Assembly (NCBI RefSeq): GCF_003269275.1
Contig: NZ_QLTS01000001.1
Coordinates: 588,672-652,671 of the forward strand
DNA length: 64,000 nt
Reading direction: 5' to 3'
Origin: Phascolarctobacterium faecium DSM 14760
GTDB taxonomy: Bacteria > Bacillota > Negativicutes > Acidaminococcales > Acidaminococcaceae
Of this stretch, positions 48,989 to 60,454 are shown one piece after another. A program made the translations under genes and the position numbers. The number at the start of each line of letters is the position of its first letter. Position 1 is the stretch's first letter. The notes beneath the pieces were generated by a model. The model did no database searches, was not told where the DNA came from, and saw nothing but the letters and a program-made list of their open reading frames with translations.

Positions 48989-50428
48989 TTATTTGTTCTC
49001 AAAAATATATTTCGAACCTTGACGGATAGTTTCTTCCGCATTATCGGGATAACCTGCATTGAAGCAAGCATAACACATACCTTCAGGATCCATACTGCTC
49101 AAAGAACGTTTTAATCCTTCCAGCGAAATATAGTGTAGAGAATCAGCGCCGATATACTGGCAGATTTCATCTTCTGTATGCGTAGAAGCAATCAATTCCT
49201 TTCGCACAGAAGTATCAATGCCATAATAGCAGGGGTCCGTTACAGGAGGGGAACTGATGCAGACATGCACTTCTTTTGCACCGGCATCCTTAAGTAATTT
49301 GACGATCTTACCACTGGTAGTACCGCGAACGATAGAATCATCAACCATAACAACGGACTTGCCTGCAACAACACTCTTTACTGGATTTAATTTTAAGCGA
49401 ACAGCATTTAAACGCTGCTTTTGCGTTGGCTGAATAAAAGTACGGCCAACATAACGATTTTTCGTTAATCCTTCCATAAAAGGTACACCTGACTCTAAGC
49501 TATAACCAACAGCTGCCGCAGTACCGGAGTCAGGTACAGAAATAACAATATCCGGATGGATCTCTTTAGTTTCTTTTGCCAGCTCACGCCCCATATTGAT
49601 TCGTGCCTGATAAACACATTGTTTATCAATAACGCTGTCCGTACGGGCAAAATAAACATATTCAAAAATACAGTGCGCACATTTAGACGGCATCTCTTTG
49701 GACCACATCATACTCTTAGGTTCGGCATAGTCATCTTCAAAAACCAGCATTTCACCCGGTTTGACATCACGAATAAATTCTGCGCCAACCAAATCAAAAG
49801 CACATGATTCAGAAGCCACTACCCAACCGCCATCAAGCTTACCCAAACATAATGGCCTGAATCCGTAAGGATCACGCACTGCAATCAATTTATGATCAGT
49901 CATGATCAAAATAGCAAAAGCACCTTTGATTTCATTAACTGCTTCAGCAACACGGTCTTCAACTTTCTCTTTCCGCGAGCGGGCAATCAGGCTCAAAACA
50001 ACCTCTGTGTCAACAGTAGTCTGAAAAACCACACCATCTCTGGTCAAGCGAGACCGCAATTCGGCAGCATTAGTCAAATTACCGTTATGCGATAAAGCCA
50101 AGTTACCGCCGTCAAAATAAACGCGCAGCGGTTGAGTATTGTATGCCATACTGGAACCAGTTGTTGAATAGCGTACATGTCCGATAGCTATGTGTCCAGT
50201 AAGATCACCGACACCGTCTTTATAAACGTCAGCTACCAGACCCATGCCTTTTTTGACCTGCATATTGCTGCCATCAGTAGTAACAATACCGGTACTTTCC
50301 TGCCCACGATGCTGCAATGCATACAATCCCCAATAAGTATTGAGTGCAACATCGTCTTTATGCGAATAAATACCAAAAACACCGCATTCTTCATGTAATT
50401 TGTCTAATTCAAAGTCAATACCAGGCAC
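48989..50428 (-). CDS. purF: Amidophosphoribosyltransferase
   Basis: 479 residues. A short propeptide ([13 protein letters not shown]) precedes CGVFGIY, where the Cys becomes the N-terminal nucleophile after cleavage; then the glutaminase domain ([12 protein letters not shown]) and the phosphoribosyltransferase domain with [17 protein letters not shown]. CNxxF-type cysteines for a 4Fe-4S cluster are consistent with [11 protein letters not shown] and the C-terminal CYACF. First committed step of purine synthesis. GTG at 50428 with AAAGGAG 8 bases upstream is preferred to the ATG at 50452. Confidence 0.95.
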   Translation of the reverse strand: MPGIDFELDKLHEECGVFGIYSHKDDVALNTYWGLYALQHRGQESTGIVTTDGSNMQVKKGMGLVADVYKDGVGDLTGHIAIGHVRYSTTGSSMAYNTQPLRVYFDGGNLALSHNGNLTNAAELRSRLTRDGVVFQTTVDTEVVLSLIARSRKEKVEDRVAEAVNEIKGAFAILIMTDHKLIAVRDPYGFRPLCLGKLDGGWVVASESCAFDLVGAEFIRDVKPGEMLVFEDDYAEPKSMMWSKEMPSKCAHCIFEYVYFARTDSVIDKQCVYQARINMGRELAKETKEIHPDIVISVPDSGTAAAVGYSLESGVPFMEGLTKNRYVGRTFIQPTQKQRLNAVRLKLNPVKSVVAGKSVVMVDDSIVRGTTSGKIVKLLKDAGAKEVHVCISSPPVTDPCYYGIDTSVRKELIASTHTEDEICQYIGADSLHYISLEGLKRSLSSMDPEGMCYACFNAGYPDNAEETIRQGSKYIFENK

Positions 50429-50455
50429 AGTTAATTCTCCTTTTTCAACCATTTC

Positions 50456-50953
50456 TTACTTACCCTCAGCACGCATTTTTGCGAGCTTCTCACCTTTGGC
50501 TTTTACCTCTTCCTGCATCTGCAAACGATTTTCTGCTAATTTAGTAACCAGTTCAGGGTATTTTACAGACAGTATCTGTACTGCAAACAAAGCAGCATTT
50601 TTAGCGCCATTAATAGCCATCGTCGCTACAGGAATACCTGCAGGCATTTGCACAAAGCTTAAAAGCGCATCCATACCATTCAAAGGTGTGGCATTGATGG
50701 GAATACCGATTACAGGCACTGTAGTGTAAGCAGCAATAACACCGCCTAAATGGGCAGCAGCACCGGCAGCGGCAATAATAGCCTCTACGCCGCGATTGCG
50801 TGCGCCAGCAGCAAATTCATGTACCACATCCGGAGTACGGTGTGCCGAAGCAACTATCACCTCTACCTCTACTCCAAATTCTTTCAGAGTTTTTTCTGCC
50901 GGCTCAAGAATAGGCCAGTCAGAATTACTTCCCATAATAATAGCAACTTTCAT
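50456..50953 (-). CDS. purE: N5-carboxyaminoimidazole ribonucleotide mutase (class I PurE)
   Basis: 165 residues: [20 protein letters not shown] start, [13 protein letters not shown] (active-site His), [36 protein letters not shown]. Carboxylates the purine precursor. First gene of the pur operon; a companion purK is not in the window, so either it lies elsewhere or the enzyme works by direct carboxylation. Confidence 0.96.
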   Translation of the reverse strand: MKVAIIMGSNSDWPILEPAEKTLKEFGVEVEVIVASAHRTPDVVHEFAAGARNRGVEAIIAAAGAAAHLGGVIAAYTTVPVIGIPINATPLNGMDALLSFVQMPAGIPVATMAINGAKNAALFAVQILSVKYPELVTKLAENRLQMQEEVKAKGEKLAKMRAEGK

Positions 50954-50964
50954 GCTTCTGCCTC

Positions 50965-51070
50965 CTAAAGTATCTGTGAGAAAAAATAAAACCCAAGTCG
51001 AAATCTTTCAACTGCTATATGCGCAACTAAAAATCCTTCTCGGGTCATCTCTACCATCTTATTTATTATT
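50965..51070 (-). promoter_or_regulatory. purE leader with short upstream frame and terminator-like fold
   Basis: Between promoter and purE the RNA can form an outer helix ACCCGAG/CTTGGGT (51039-51045 with 50991-50997, one G-U) enclosing two small hairpins, followed by TTTTATTTTTT, which looks like an attenuator. The same stretch is an open frame of 27 codons from ATG 51048 to TAG 50965, MTREGFLVAHIAVERF and on; its stop overlaps the purE ribosome site TAGGAGG. The frame's own ribosome site is weak. No known purine, PRPP or ZTP riboswitch signature was recognised. Confidence 0.45.
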
Positions 51071-51073
51071 ATA

Positions 51074-51102
51074 ATTTTACCAATAGCTTCCCTATGTGTC
51101 AA
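51074..51102 (-). promoter_or_regulatory. pur operon promoter
   Basis: TTGACA (51097-51102), 17-base spacer, TAAAAT (51074-51079). It lies about 120 bases before purE, leaving a long leader. Confidence 0.88.
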
Positions 51103-51106
51103 TTAT

Positions 51107-51149
51107 AATGTGAACTTTTTAACAAAAAATCATCCTATCGTTCGCTTTT
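51107..51149 (-). promoter_or_regulatory. Candidate paired PurR boxes upstream of purE
   Basis: On the minus strand AAAAGCGAACGAT (51137-51149) matches 11 of 13 positions of the Bacillus PurR box AWWWCCGAACWWT, and a weaker inverted copy AAAGTTCACATT lies at 51107-51118, just upstream of the -35. Bacillus PurR uses two inverted boxes separated by about 16 bases in this position; here the separation is about 18. PurR would repress unless PRPP is high. The regulator gene is not in the window. Confidence 0.5.
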
Positions 51150-51182
51150 TTCAAAAATTAATGAAATTCTGTTGTTTAATTT

Positions 51183-51224
51183 GATAAAAACCTCTACTCC
51201 TTTATGATAAGGAGTAGAGGTTTT
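51183..51224 (-). terminator. rpoBC terminator
   Basis: A 16-bp perfect stem (51187-51202 with 51209-51224) followed by TTTTTATCAA on the minus strand, 19 bases past rpoC. This strong signal cuts rpoBC off from everything downstream. Confidence 0.93.
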
Positions 51225-51242
51225 ACTTAAAAGTCTGTAATT

Positions 51243-54200
51243 TTACTGTTGGTCGCTATTAGTAGTGTTATATTTGATTTTGATATCACGATAACGATTC
51301 ATACCGGTACCAGCCGGAATAAGTTTACCAATGATAACATTTTCTTTAAGTCCTAAAAGCGGATCAACTTTGCCTTTGATTGCGGCATCTGTCAGCACGC
51401 GTGTAGTTTCCTGAAAGGATGCAGCAGACAGGAAAGAATCAGTAGCCAGAGATGCTTTGGTAATACCAAGCAGCACCGGACGTCCTTCTGCAGGCTGTAA
51501 GCCTTTTTCCAGCATTTCCGCATTCTGTGCTTCAAATTCTGCAACATCGATATATTCACCCGGCAGCATATAAGTATCGCCAGCTTCTTCGATGCGGATT
51601 TTACGCATCATTTGGCGAACCATAACTTCGATATGCTTATCGTTAATCTCAACACCCTGAGATTTATAAACTCCCAATACCTGTTGAACCAGATAACGCT
51701 GAGTAGCACGCACACCACTAATACGTAAAATATCATGCGGATTGAGTGACCCTTCAGTCAGACGATCGCCGACAGCAATTACCATGCCCTCGGTAACAGC
51801 GAGTTTAGACCCATAAGGAATAGTATAAATCTGCTCCCCATCTTCACTGGTAACAGTTACTTTACGGATGCCGTTTTCTTCACCAATGTGTACAGTACCA
51901 GCATTTTCAGTAAGTAAACCAGGATGTTTCGGTTTACGGGCTTCAAACAGCTCTTCAACACGGGGTAAGCCCTGAGTGATATCGTCACCTGCTACGCCAC
52001 CGGTGTGGAACGTACGCATAGTGAGCTGAGTACCAGGTTCACCAATGGATTGAGCAGCAATAGTACCAACAGCTTCGCCAACTTCAACTTTTCTACCTGT
52101 AGCCAGATTACGGCCATAACATTTACGGCAAACGCCGACTTTGGCTTTGCAATTGAGTACGGAACGGATTTTTACTTTTTCACGCAACGAAGAAATCTGA
52201 TCCGCCATATCTTCAGTAACATAATCATTGATATGGTAACAGATATTACCATCATTATCCAAAATATCTTCAGCAAGATAACGTCCTACGATACGGTCGC
52301 GCAAAGATTCAATAACAGTTTGTTTATTTTTACCTTCGGTAATCGATTCAATCTCAATACCTTCGATTGCATTATTGCGAACTTTAACATCGCGGACAGT
52401 ACCATTAGCCAAAATAGCGTCGATAATTGCTTCGTCATAAGTCGCACCGGCTTCGATCAGCACTGTACCATCAGCTGCCACAACATCTTCAGCAACTTCT
52501 CGGCCATCAAAATGATGCATCATTGCTTCTTTCAATACAGCATTAGATTGTTCATCGCTGATATTAATCTGAATTGTCTCGGTTTCTTCTCCGCTCATAT
52601 CGTCAGTAGCATATAAAACTACTTCCATGACCTTTGCTGCAGCTAATTTGTTATACAAATCTTCTGTCACAATCGTATCAGCTTCGACAATTAACTCACC
52701 TGTAGCAGGATCAGTAATACCAGCTGCCAAATTACGTCCAATAACAATCTCGCGCAGTTTATTCTGACTGGAACCCAAGGTTGCTTTGCAAAGACGTCCG
52801 CGCTCTTTTACAAGATTGATACCAACGATATCACAGTCATCTTCACGTACGATCACATCCTGAGCAACGTCAACCAAACGACGGGTCAGATAACCGGAGT
52901 CAGCAGTACGCAATGCTGTATCAGCCAAACCTTTACGAGCACCATGAGTTGAAATAAAGTATTCCAAAACAGTCAGGCCTTCACGGAAATTAGCCTTGAT
53001 CGGTCGGTCAATGATACGACCGGAAGGATCTGCCATCAAACCACGCATACCAGCCAGCTGACGGATCTGCTGCGTATTACCGCGGGCACCAGAATTAGCC
53101 ATCATATACACAGAGTTAAACGGATCCATTGTGGACGACATAAGCTTATTGGTTACATCATCAGTAGCCTTGCCCCAAAGTTCGATAACCTTGCGATAAC
53201 GTTCGTCCTCACTCATCAAACCACGACGGAACATACGCTCAGTTTTATCGATTTCTTTTTCCGTAGCGGCCAAAATCTCTGCCTTTTCAGGCGGAATTTT
53301 GATATCGGAAACAGCAATGGAAATACCTGCTTTACAAGCATTGTCATAACCCATTTTCTTAACAACGTCAAGGATTTCAGCCGTACGCAAATTGCCATAC
53401 AATTTATGTGCCTTAGCAACAAGACGTCCCAATTCTTTTTTATCAAGCAGTTTATTCAAATGCCATACTTTAACTTTTTTACCGGCTTCGTTTACTTCAT
53501 CTTCTAAATGGAAGTACCGCATTTCAACCGGCAGTTCTTCATTAAGTATCGCATTGCCGACAGTAGTCGTTACCAGACTTACCCCTTCGCTGGAAGGTTC
53601 TTCATAAATATCCTTATTCGGGATATAAATCTTAATGCGTGCCTGCAGTTCAACTTCACCATGGAAATAAGCCAGCAAAGCTTCATTAAAGCTGCTGAAA
53701 CGCATCCCTTCGCCTTTAGCGCCTTCTTTGATGATTGTCAGGTAATATGAACCTAAAACCATATCCTGCGAAGGTACAGCAACAGGTTTTCCGTCTTTCG
53801 GGGCCAGAATATTATTAACCGAAAGCATCAGCATCCTGGCCTCGGCCTGTGCTTCAGCAGACAGCGGCAGATGGACTGCCATTTGGTCACCGTCAAAGTC
53901 GGCATTGTATGCAGTGCATACCAGAGGATGCAGTTTGATTGCACGCCCTTCAGACAAGATCGGCTCAAAAGCCTGGATACCAAGCCTATGCAAAGTCGGT
54001 GCACGGTTCAAAAGCACAGGATGTTCTTTGATTACATCTTCCAAAACATCCCAAACAGCAGTAGTAGCACGTTCTACCATGCGTTTTGCACTTTTGATAT
54101 TAGTAGCCTGACCGCTGTTAACCAAGCGTTTCATGACAAAAGGCTTAAACAATTCCAGCGCCATTTCTTTAGGCAGACCACATTGATGCATTTTCAATTC

Positions 54201-55244
54201 AGGCCCTACTACAATAACAGAACGACCGGAATAGTCAACACGTTTACCTAACAGGTTCTGACGGAAACGACCTTGTTTACCTTTCAGCATATCAGAAAGA
54301 GATTTTAAAGGACGATTACCAGGACCTGTTACTGGACGGCCACGGCGTCTGTTGTCAATCAAAGCATCAACAGCTTCCTGAAGCATACGTTTTTCATTAC
54401 GTACGATGATATCAGGAGCATTGAGTTCAAGCAATCTTTTTAACCGATTATTACGGTTGATGACACGACGATACAAATCATTAAGGTCAGAAGTCGCAAA
54501 ACGTCCGCCGTCTAATTGTACCATCGGACGCAGTTCCGGAGGAATTACAGGAACAACATCCAAAATCATCCATTCAGGGCGATTGCCTGATTTAAGGAAA
54601 GCTTCACAGACTTCTAAACGGCGTACGGCACGAATTTTTCTTTGTCCGCTTACCTCTTTCAATTCAGCACGCAGTTCCGCAGTTAATGCAGATAAATCGA
54701 TCTCTTCCAGCAGTGCTTTGATAGCAGTAGCGCCCATACCAACTTTAAAACCGCTGCCATATTTGTCGCGGGCTTCGATATATTCGCCTTCGCTCAATAA
54801 CTGTTTTTTTACCAAAGGAGTATCACCGGCATCAAGTACGATGTAATTAGCAAAATACAGTACTTTTTCCAGCGACCTGGGCGAAATATCAAGAATCAAT
54901 CCCATCCGGCTCGGGATACCCTTAAAGTACCAGATATGAGAAACAGGTGCAGCCAGTTCGATATGACCCATACGGTCACGACGAACTTTGGAGCGGGTAA
55001 CTTCAACGCCGCACTTATCGCAGACGATACCTTTATAACGAATTCTTTTGTATTTACCGCAATGGCATTCCCAGTCTTTGGTAGGTCCAAATATTCTTTC
55101 GCAGAACAAACCGTCGCGTTCCGGTTTCAAAGTTCTGTAGTTAATAGTTTCCGGTTTCTTTACTTCGCCATAGGACCAAGTTCTGATTTGTTCCGGTGAA
55201 GCCAGACCGATACGCATAGACTCAAAATTATTTACATCCAACAA
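51243..55244 (-). CDS. rpoC: RNA polymerase beta' subunit
   Basis: 1333 residues. Zinc-binding cysteines at 60, 62, 75 and 78 ([20 protein letters not shown] region), the catalytic Mg loop [12 protein letters not shown] near 450, bridge helix and trigger loop region with [18 protein letters not shown] near 920, and a second zinc site [16 protein letters not shown]. Length fits Firmicutes without the large insertions of enterobacteria. 17 bases after rpoB. Confidence 0.99.
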   Translation of the reverse strand: MLDVNNFESMRIGLASPEQIRTWSYGEVKKPETINYRTLKPERDGLFCERIFGPTKDWECHCGKYKRIRYKGIVCDKCGVEVTRSKVRRDRMGHIELAAPVSHIWYFKGIPSRMGLILDISPRSLEKVLYFANYIVLDAGDTPLVKKQLLSEGEYIEARDKYGSGFKVGMGATAIKALLEEIDLSALTAELRAELKEVSGQRKIRAVRRLEVCEAFLKSGNRPEWMILDVVPVIPPELRPMVQLDGGRFATSDLNDLYRRVINRNNRLKRLLELNAPDIIVRNEKRMLQEAVDALIDNRRRGRPVTGPGNRPLKSLSDMLKGKQGRFRQNLLGKRVDYSGRSVIVVGPELKMHQCGLPKEMALELFKPFVMKRLVNSGQATNIKSAKRMVERATTAVWDVLEDVIKEHPVLLNRAPTLHRLGIQAFEPILSEGRAIKLHPLVCTAYNADFDGDQMAVHLPLSAEAQAEARMLMLSVNNILAPKDGKPVAVPSQDMVLGSYYLTIIKEGAKGEGMRFSSFNEALLAYFHGEVELQARIKIYIPNKDIYEEPSSEGVSLVTTTVGNAILNEELPVEMRYFHLEDEVNEAGKKVKVWHLNKLLDKKELGRLVAKAHKLYGNLRTAEILDVVKKMGYDNACKAGISIAVSDIKIPPEKAEILAATEKEIDKTERMFRRGLMSEDERYRKVIELWGKATDDVTNKLMSSTMDPFNSVYMMANSGARGNTQQIRQLAGMRGLMADPSGRIIDRPIKANFREGLTVLEYFISTHGARKGLADTALRTADSGYLTRRLVDVAQDVIVREDDCDIVGINLVKERGRLCKATLGSSQNKLREIVIGRNLAAGITDPATGELIVEADTIVTEDLYNKLAAAKVMEVVLYATDDMSGEETETIQINISDEQSNAVLKEAMMHHFDGREVAEDVVAADGTVLIEAGATYDEAIIDAILANGTVRDVKVRNNAIEGIEIESITEGKNKQTVIESLRDRIVGRYLAEDILDNDGNICYHINDYVTEDMADQISSLREKVKIRSVLNCKAKVGVCRKCYGRNLATGRKVEVGEAVGTIAAQSIGEPGTQLTMRTFHTGGVAGDDITQGLPRVEELFEARKPKHPGLLTENAGTVHIGEENGIRKVTVTSEDGEQIYTIPYGSKLAVTEGMVIAVGDRLTEGSLNPHDILRISGVRATQRYLVQQVLGVYKSQGVEINDKHIEVMVRQMMRKIRIEEAGDTYMLPGEYIDVAEFEAQNAEMLEKGLQPAEGRPVLLGITKASLATDSFLSAASFQETTRVLTDAAIKGKVDPLLGLKENVIIGKLIPAGTGMNRYRDIKIKYNTTNSDQQ

Positions 55245-55261
55245 GAATCGATCGCTCCCTT

Positions 55262-58200
55262 CTATTCAATATCGTCGGAGTTATTTACATCTCCGTCCAA
55301 CTCATCTTTAGCTTCCATGTTAAAGTTGCCAATATCTGCAACTAAATCAAATTCCGCATCTTCAACGCTATTTTCATCAACAGTATATTCATCTGTTTCA
55401 ACAGCAGCAACAGCCGGAATCTCGCCGTCGATGTTCAAATCGAGGTCACGTGCAGTTTCAGTGACATCATCATCACTGTCGCGCATGGAAATCTCTTCTT
55501 CGTCTTCATTGAGCACCTTAATATCGAGACCGATACTTTGCAGCTCTTTGATAAGAACTTTAAAGGATTCGGGCACACCAGGTTCAGGAACGTTCTCACC
55601 CTTAACAATAGCTTCATAAGTTTTTACACGGCCCACAACATCGTCAGATTTGACTGTGAGAATTTCCTGCAGAGTATAAGCGGCACCATAAGCTTCCAGG
55701 GCCCAAACCTCCATCTCACCAAAACGTTGCCCGCCAAACTGAGCTTTACCACCAAGAGGCTGTTGGGTAACCAAAGAGTACGGACCGGTAGAACGGGCAT
55801 GTATCTTGTCGTCAACCAAGTGATGCAACTTCAGCATATATACGCAGCCAACTGTAACCTTGTTATCAAAAGGTTCACCTGTACGACCGTCATACAACCT
55901 TGTTTTACCACTCGGATCTACTCCAGCCAAATCAAGAGTAGCATTCATATCTTCTTCATGAGCACCGTCAAAAACAGGTACGGACATCTTCATTGCTTTG
56001 ATGCTTTCTTCACCGAACTTATCGATTTCTACAGTTTCAGGCATTCCATATTTTTCAACATCATAACCGGCTTTCTCAAAACGATCAGCCAAACCTTCAG
56101 CACCGGCTTCAATCTGCATGCCTAGAGCGCGTGCAGCCCAGCCTAAATGAGTTTCCAAAATCTGTCCGATATTCATACGGGAAGGTACGCCCAAAGGATT
56201 CAATACGATTTGAACCGGCTCTCCGCTTGGCAGAAACGGCATATCTTCACGCGGCATGATGCGGGAAACTACACCCTTATTACCATGGCGGCCTGCCATC
56301 TTATCGCCTTCAGAAATCTTACGTTTTTGCGCGATATGCACACGAACTTGTTCATTTACACCAGGCGGCAGCTCATCGCCGTTTTCACGGGTAAATACTT
56401 TAACGCTGACAATTTTACCAGCTTCGCCATGTGGCACACGCAGCGAGCTATCACGAACTTCGCGGGCTTTTTCACCAAAGATGGCTCTCAACAAACGTTC
56501 TTCTGCAGTCAGCTCAGTTTCGCCTTTCGGCGTAACCTTACCAACAAGGATATCGCCAGGACGTACTTCTGCTCCGATACGGATAATCCCGCGTTCATCA
56601 AGATCTTTCAATGCTTCTTCGGAAACGTTGGGAATATCACGGGTAATTTCTTCCTGGCCAAGCTTAGTATCACGGGCATCACAATCATATTCTTCGATAT
56701 GGATAGATGTAAAGATATCCGCTTTGACCAGATCTTCGCTCAGCAAAATAGCATCCTCGTAGTTATAGCCTTCCCACGGCATATAAGCAACAATTACATT
56801 GTGTCCAAGCGCCAATTCACCATGATCAGTCGCCGGGCCATCTGCCAGCACCTGCTTCTCAACTACTTTATCGCCTTTATTGACGATAGGACGCTGATTG
56901 ACACAAGTTCCCTGATTAGAACGCTTAAATTTTAAAAGTTCATAAACATCAACACTGCCATCTTCCGCACGTACACGGATTTCATTGCCAACAACACGCT
57001 CAACAATACCCGCACGTTTAGCAAGTACGCATACGCCAGAGTCAACGGCGACCTTATATTCCATACCAGTACCAACAACAGGCGACTGCGTACATAAAAG
57101 CGGCACAGCCTGACGCTGCATATTAGCACCCATCAATGCGCGGTTCGCATCGTCGTTTTCCAAGAACGGTATCAGCGCCGTAGCAATAGATACAACCTGT
57201 TTCGGAGAAACGTCCATATAGTCAACCTGATTCGGAGGCAAAGACAAAACTTCATTCAGATAACGTGCCGTAACACGTTCACCCAAGAAATAACCGTTTT
57301 CATCAAGCGGTTCATTGGCCTGGGCACAAATATATTCGTCCTCTTCATCAGCCGTCAGATAAACGATTTCGTCAGTAACACGTCCCTCTTCTTTATCAAC
57401 CTTACGATATGGCGTTTCCATAAAACCATATTTATTGATAATAGCAAAGGTAGACAAAGAACCTATAAGTCCAATATTAGGACCTTCAGGCGTTTCGATA
57501 GGACACATACGACCATAATGAGAATGATGTACGTCACGTACTTCATAACCGGCGCGTTCGCGGCTCAAACCACCAGGACCAAGTGCAGACAGACGCCTTT
57601 TATGTGTTAACTCAGCTAACGGGTTATTCTGATCCATAAACTGAGACAACTGACTGCTGCCAAAGAATTCTTTAATTGCCGCAACAACAGGACGAATATT
57701 AATCAAAGCCTGCGGCGTGATTACATCTACGTCTTGGATAGTCATGCGCTCTTTAACAACACGTTCCATACGGGCTAAACCGATCCGGAATTGATTTTGT
57801 AATAATTCTCCGACACTACGTACACGACGGTTACCCAAATGGTCAATATCGTCGCCTGTACCTAAACCATCCATCAGGTTGAGCAGATAACCAAAAGCTG
57901 CCAAAACGTCTTCTACGGTTACAGTACGGTGTTTTTCGGGAATATCAGCAGTACAGATTAATTTCAGTACTTGTTCTTTTACGCGGATGAAAACCTCTTT
58001 CAATCCTACGCCGCTGAAAATTTCACTTTGCTCGATGATATCAATAGCTTTATCATCAATTCTAGTACCTGCCGGCAGAATAATTTCTCCGGTAGAAGTA
58101 TCAACAAGCGGTGCGTCAAGAACCTTATCCAGCAAACGACGGCGCCAGCCCAATTTTTTATTGAGTTTATAACGACCTACACTGGCAAGATCATAGCGCT

Positions 58201-58981
58201 TATTATCAAAAAATGTAGCTTCAATCAACTGCGTAGAATTTTCCAAAGTAGGCGGTTCGCCTGGACGCAGTTTCTTATAAATCTCAATTAAAGCTTCTTC
58301 GCGATTGGTAGTTGCATCACGTTCCAAAGTTGCCAAAACGGAAGGATGCTCACCGAACAATGCCAAAATCTCAGCATTGCTGGATAAACCCAAAGCACGC
58401 AGTAAAACCGTAGCAGGTAATTTCCTGGTGCGATCTACACGAGCATAAATAACATCATTAACATCTGTTTCAAATTCAATCCAGGCACCACGGTTTGGAA
58501 TAACAGTAGTACCATACATTTTTTTACCACTGGGATCCATGGATACATTGTAGTATACGCCTGGAGAACGAACCAACTGGCTGACAATAACACGTTCAGC
58601 ACCGTTGATAATAAAAGTACCGGTTTCAGTCATCAGTGGAAAATCACCCATGAAAACTTTAGATTCTTTGATCTCGCCGGTGTCTTTGTAAAGCAAGCGA
58701 ACGTTTACGTTTAATGGTGCCGAGTAAGAAGCATCACGCTCTTTACATTCTTCAACGCTATATTTAGGATCCCCTAACGTAAAGCCCTCAAACGAAAGTT
58801 CTAAATTACCTGTAAAATCCTTGATCGGAGAAATGTCATGAAAAATTTCGCAAAGACCTTCTCGCATGAACCACTCATACGATTTTCTTTGGATGTCAAT
58901 CAAATGAGGCATTGGTAATACTTCATTGATTCTGGCATAACTGTACCGAGTCCTATCGCCTAAGGGAACCGGTTTAAACAT
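55262..58981 (-). CDS. rpoB: RNA polymerase beta subunit
   Basis: 1239 residues from ATG 58981 (AGGG 5-6 bases upstream; a longer frame upstream adds 13 residues without family support). Rifampicin region [31 protein letters not shown] (quoted in two parts) with the sensitive-type Asp, His and Ser residues in place, GRHGNKGVV near the active centre, and an acidic C-terminal tail of about 60 residues rich in Asp/Glu, longer than in many relatives. Confidence 0.98.
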   Translation of the reverse strand: MFKPVPLGDRTRYSYARINEVLPMPHLIDIQRKSYEWFMREGLCEIFHDISPIKDFTGNLELSFEGFTLGDPKYSVEECKERDASYSAPLNVNVRLLYKDTGEIKESKVFMGDFPLMTETGTFIINGAERVIVSQLVRSPGVYYNVSMDPSGKKMYGTTVIPNRGAWIEFETDVNDVIYARVDRTRKLPATVLLRALGLSSNAEILALFGEHPSVLATLERDATTNREEALIEIYKKLRPGEPPTLENSTQLIEATFFDNKRYDLASVGRYKLNKKLGWRRRLLDKVLDAPLVDTSTGEIILPAGTRIDDKAIDIIEQSEIFSGVGLKEVFIRVKEQVLKLICTADIPEKHRTVTVEDVLAAFGYLLNLMDGLGTGDDIDHLGNRRVRSVGELLQNQFRIGLARMERVVKERMTIQDVDVITPQALINIRPVVAAIKEFFGSSQLSQFMDQNNPLAELTHKRRLSALGPGGLSRERAGYEVRDVHHSHYGRMCPIETPEGPNIGLIGSLSTFAIINKYGFMETPYRKVDKEEGRVTDEIVYLTADEEDEYICAQANEPLDENGYFLGERVTARYLNEVLSLPPNQVDYMDVSPKQVVSIATALIPFLENDDANRALMGANMQRQAVPLLCTQSPVVGTGMEYKVAVDSGVCVLAKRAGIVERVVGNEIRVRAEDGSVDVYELLKFKRSNQGTCVNQRPIVNKGDKVVEKQVLADGPATDHGELALGHNVIVAYMPWEGYNYEDAILLSEDLVKADIFTSIHIEEYDCDARDTKLGQEEITRDIPNVSEEALKDLDERGIIRIGAEVRPGDILVGKVTPKGETELTAEERLLRAIFGEKAREVRDSSLRVPHGEAGKIVSVKVFTRENGDELPPGVNEQVRVHIAQKRKISEGDKMAGRHGNKGVVSRIMPREDMPFLPSGEPVQIVLNPLGVPSRMNIGQILETHLGWAARALGMQIEAGAEGLADRFEKAGYDVEKYGMPETVEIDKFGEESIKAMKMSVPVFDGAHEEDMNATLDLAGVDPSGKTRLYDGRTGEPFDNKVTVGCVYMLKLHHLVDDKIHARSTGPYSLVTQQPLGGKAQFGGQRFGEMEVWALEAYGAAYTLQEILTVKSDDVVGRVKTYEAIVKGENVPEPGVPESFKVLIKELQSIGLDIKVLNEDEEEISMRDSDDDVTETARDLDLNIDGEIPAVAAVETDEYTVDENSVEDAEFDLVADIGNFNMEAKDELDGDVNNSDDIE

Positions 58982-59043
58982 GTAATCCCTCACCCCTTCA
59001 TATTTTGTCAGGCAGGCCAAACTCAGCCCGTTTCACGAATGAC

Positions 59044-59155
59044 AAAAAAAGCAAGGTTCCAGATTGTCTCAAGGACCTTGCGTATTGTCTTCGATGAACG
59101 AACTTCATCTTTACCGTATGAGCAGTACACGATTCCCAACCACTGAGCCATCGTG
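59044..59155 (-). promoter_or_regulatory. Structured rpoBC leader with intrinsic terminator (attenuator)
   Basis: Between promoter and rpoB the RNA carries three tandem hairpins, CACGAT/ATCGTG (59128-59155), TACTG/CGGTA (59112-59127) and GATGAA/TTCATC (59093-59109), then a terminator stem GCAAGGT-CC/GG-ACCTTGC (59051-59060 with 59073-59081) followed by TTTTTTT. The rpoB start is about 60 bases further. Transcription of polymerase genes must pass this terminator, so expression is probably set by conditional read-through. I do not recognise the RNA class. Confidence 0.7.
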
Positions 59156-59201
59156 ACCGTTATCAAAATACCTGCAATTCATTTATTTACTGTAGTTTAT
59201 T

Positions 59202-59230
59202 ATGATATCACAAAGTTTTTCTATTGTCAA
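59202..59230 (-). promoter_or_regulatory. rpoBC promoter
   Basis: TTGACA (59225-59230), 17-base spacer, TATCAT (59202-59207). It separates rpoBC from the rplJL transcript, whose terminator lies just upstream. Confidence 0.88.
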
Positions 59231-59250
59231 TAGCAAGTAATAAAATAAAA

Positions 59251-59281
59251 AATAAGCTTCCTGCAAAACAGGAAGCTTATT
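59251..59281 (-). terminator. rplJ-rplL terminator
   Basis: A 13-bp perfect stem (59251-59263 with 59269-59281) followed by TTTTTTATTTTATT on the minus strand, 16 bases past rplL. In many bacteria rpoBC is reached by read-through here; the strong T-run and a new promoter suggest that it is not the main route in this organism. Confidence 0.9.
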
Positions 59282-59297
59282 AAAGTTCTAATTGAAA

Positions 59298-59669
59298 TTA
59301 TTTCAATTCTACGGAAGCGCCAGCTTCTTCAAGTTTAGCTTTCAAAGCGTCAGCGTCAGCTTTGGAGATTTTTTCTTTAACAGCTTTAGGAGCGCCGTCA
59401 ACGATTTCTTTTGCTTCTTTCAGGCCAAGACCAGTTGCTTCACGAACAACTTTGATAACGTTGATTTTGCCAGCGCCAGCGGAAGTCAAAACTACGTCAA
59501 ATTCAGTTTTTTCTTCAGCAGCAGCAGCGCCGCCAGCAGCAGGAGCAGCAGCTACAGCTACAGGAGCAGCAGCGGATACGCCGAATTTTTCTTCCAGAGC
59601 TTTTACCAATTCGGAAAGTTCGAGTACGGTCATAGATTCAATAGCTTCGATGATTTGTTCTTTGTTCAT
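59298..59669 (-). CDS. rplL: 50S ribosomal protein L7/L12
   Basis: 123 residues: N-terminal dimerisation helix [20 protein letters not shown], an Ala/Pro/Val hinge (about 33-52), and the factor-binding domain [20 protein letters not shown] to the end. Recruits EF-Tu and EF-G. ATG 59669 has GGAGGT; a longer frame upstream adds 21 residues without support. Confidence 0.98.
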   Translation of the reverse strand: MNKEQIIEAIESMTVLELSELVKALEEKFGVSAAAPVAVAAAPAAGGAAAAEEKTEFDVVLTSAGAGKINVIKVVREATGLGLKEAKEIVDGAPKAVKEKISKADADALKAKLEEAGASVELK

Positions 59670-59735
59670 TATATATACCTCCATAAATTCAAATGTTTTA
59701 TTTTTTGTTTTAACTTGCTTGGTTAGACACACTGC

Positions 59736-60263
59736 TTATGCGGACTCTTTTTGCTGACGAACAGCCTCGAGTGCATAAACAACGTTGCGGATAGTACCTT
59801 GCAGTACATTGACAAAACCGCTGATTGGAGCATTCATGCTGCCCAGCATTTTTGCAATGAGGACTTCTTTCGGCGGAAGTTCTGCCAAAGCTTTAATTGC
59901 AGCTTCGTCGATAACTTGACCGTCGAGTACACCAGCTTTGATAGTCAGAGCTTTGTTTTCTTTTGCGAAATCGCAAATAATTTTTGCTACAGCAACGGGA
60001 TCTTCAGGAGCAACTGCAATTGCAGTGTTTTTCTCCAATACAGGCTCTAAACCTTCGATGCCGGCTTCATTTGCAGCAATACGCAGCATTGTATTTTTTA
60101 CAACGCCATATTTGACGCCAGCTTCGCGCATTTTGCGGCGAAATGCTGTATCCTGAGCTACGGTCAAACCGCAAAAATCAACCAGAATAGTGCACTTGGA
60201 AGCTGTCAGCAATTCTTTGATCTCAGCAACTTTAGCTGCTTTTTCAGGTCTAATAACTGCCAT
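59736..60263 (-). CDS. rplJ: 50S ribosomal protein L10
   Basis: 175 residues: VIRPEKAAKVAEIKELLTAS start, GLTVAQDTAFRRKMREAGV, LPPKEVLIAKMLGSMNAPIS. Forms the stalk base that carries L7/L12 dimers and represses its own mRNA by binding the leader upstream. Confidence 0.98.
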   Translation of the reverse strand: MAVIRPEKAAKVAEIKELLTASKCTILVDFCGLTVAQDTAFRRKMREAGVKYGVVKNTMLRIAANEAGIEGLEPVLEKNTAIAVAPEDPVAVAKIICDFAKENKALTIKAGVLDGQVIDEAAIKALAELPPKEVLIAKMLGSMNAPISGFVNVLQGTIRNVVYALEAVRQQKESA

Positions 60264-60302
60264 GCATCACACCTCCTTCTTAAAAAATGATTTTATAAAA
60301 TC

Positions 60303-60425
60303 AAAAAGACCTCTCGGCCTAAGCCGGAGGTCGCGAAGGTCTATCTTCATCGTCTCCAGCCTCGGCAGGTGTATTTCTACTTATGCGTTACCGCACCTGC
60401 TGTCTATGGCCCGATTATCTTCTGA
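60303..60425 (-). ncRNA. L10 leader (r-protein autoregulatory RNA)
   Basis: The RNA has the L10 leader hallmarks ATAGACAGCAGGTGC and CACCTGCCGAGG (about 60363-60412), which pair across the junction bound by L10(L12)4, followed by a terminator stem GACCTC..GAGGTC (60308-60332) and TTTTT. Excess L10 should favour termination. Confidence 0.88.
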
Positions 60426-60454
60426 TTTATAAAGTTGTTACTACATCAAAAATC

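Noticed and set aside
50954..51080. Purine, PRPP or ZTP riboswitch before purE
   Set aside because: None of the conserved cores that I know is present; only a generic terminator-like fold is visible.
55262..59020. rpoB start at 59020 giving 13 more residues
   Set aside because: The extension lacks similarity to the family and AGGG lies ahead of the internal ATG at 58981.
59093..59160. tRNA-like gene in the rpoBC leader (GGCTCAGTGG and a GTTCG loop resemble D- and T-arms)
   Set aside because: No 7-bp acceptor stem, the D-stem does not pair, and the anticodon loop lacks U33 with a purine at 37. The hairpins are better read as leader structure.
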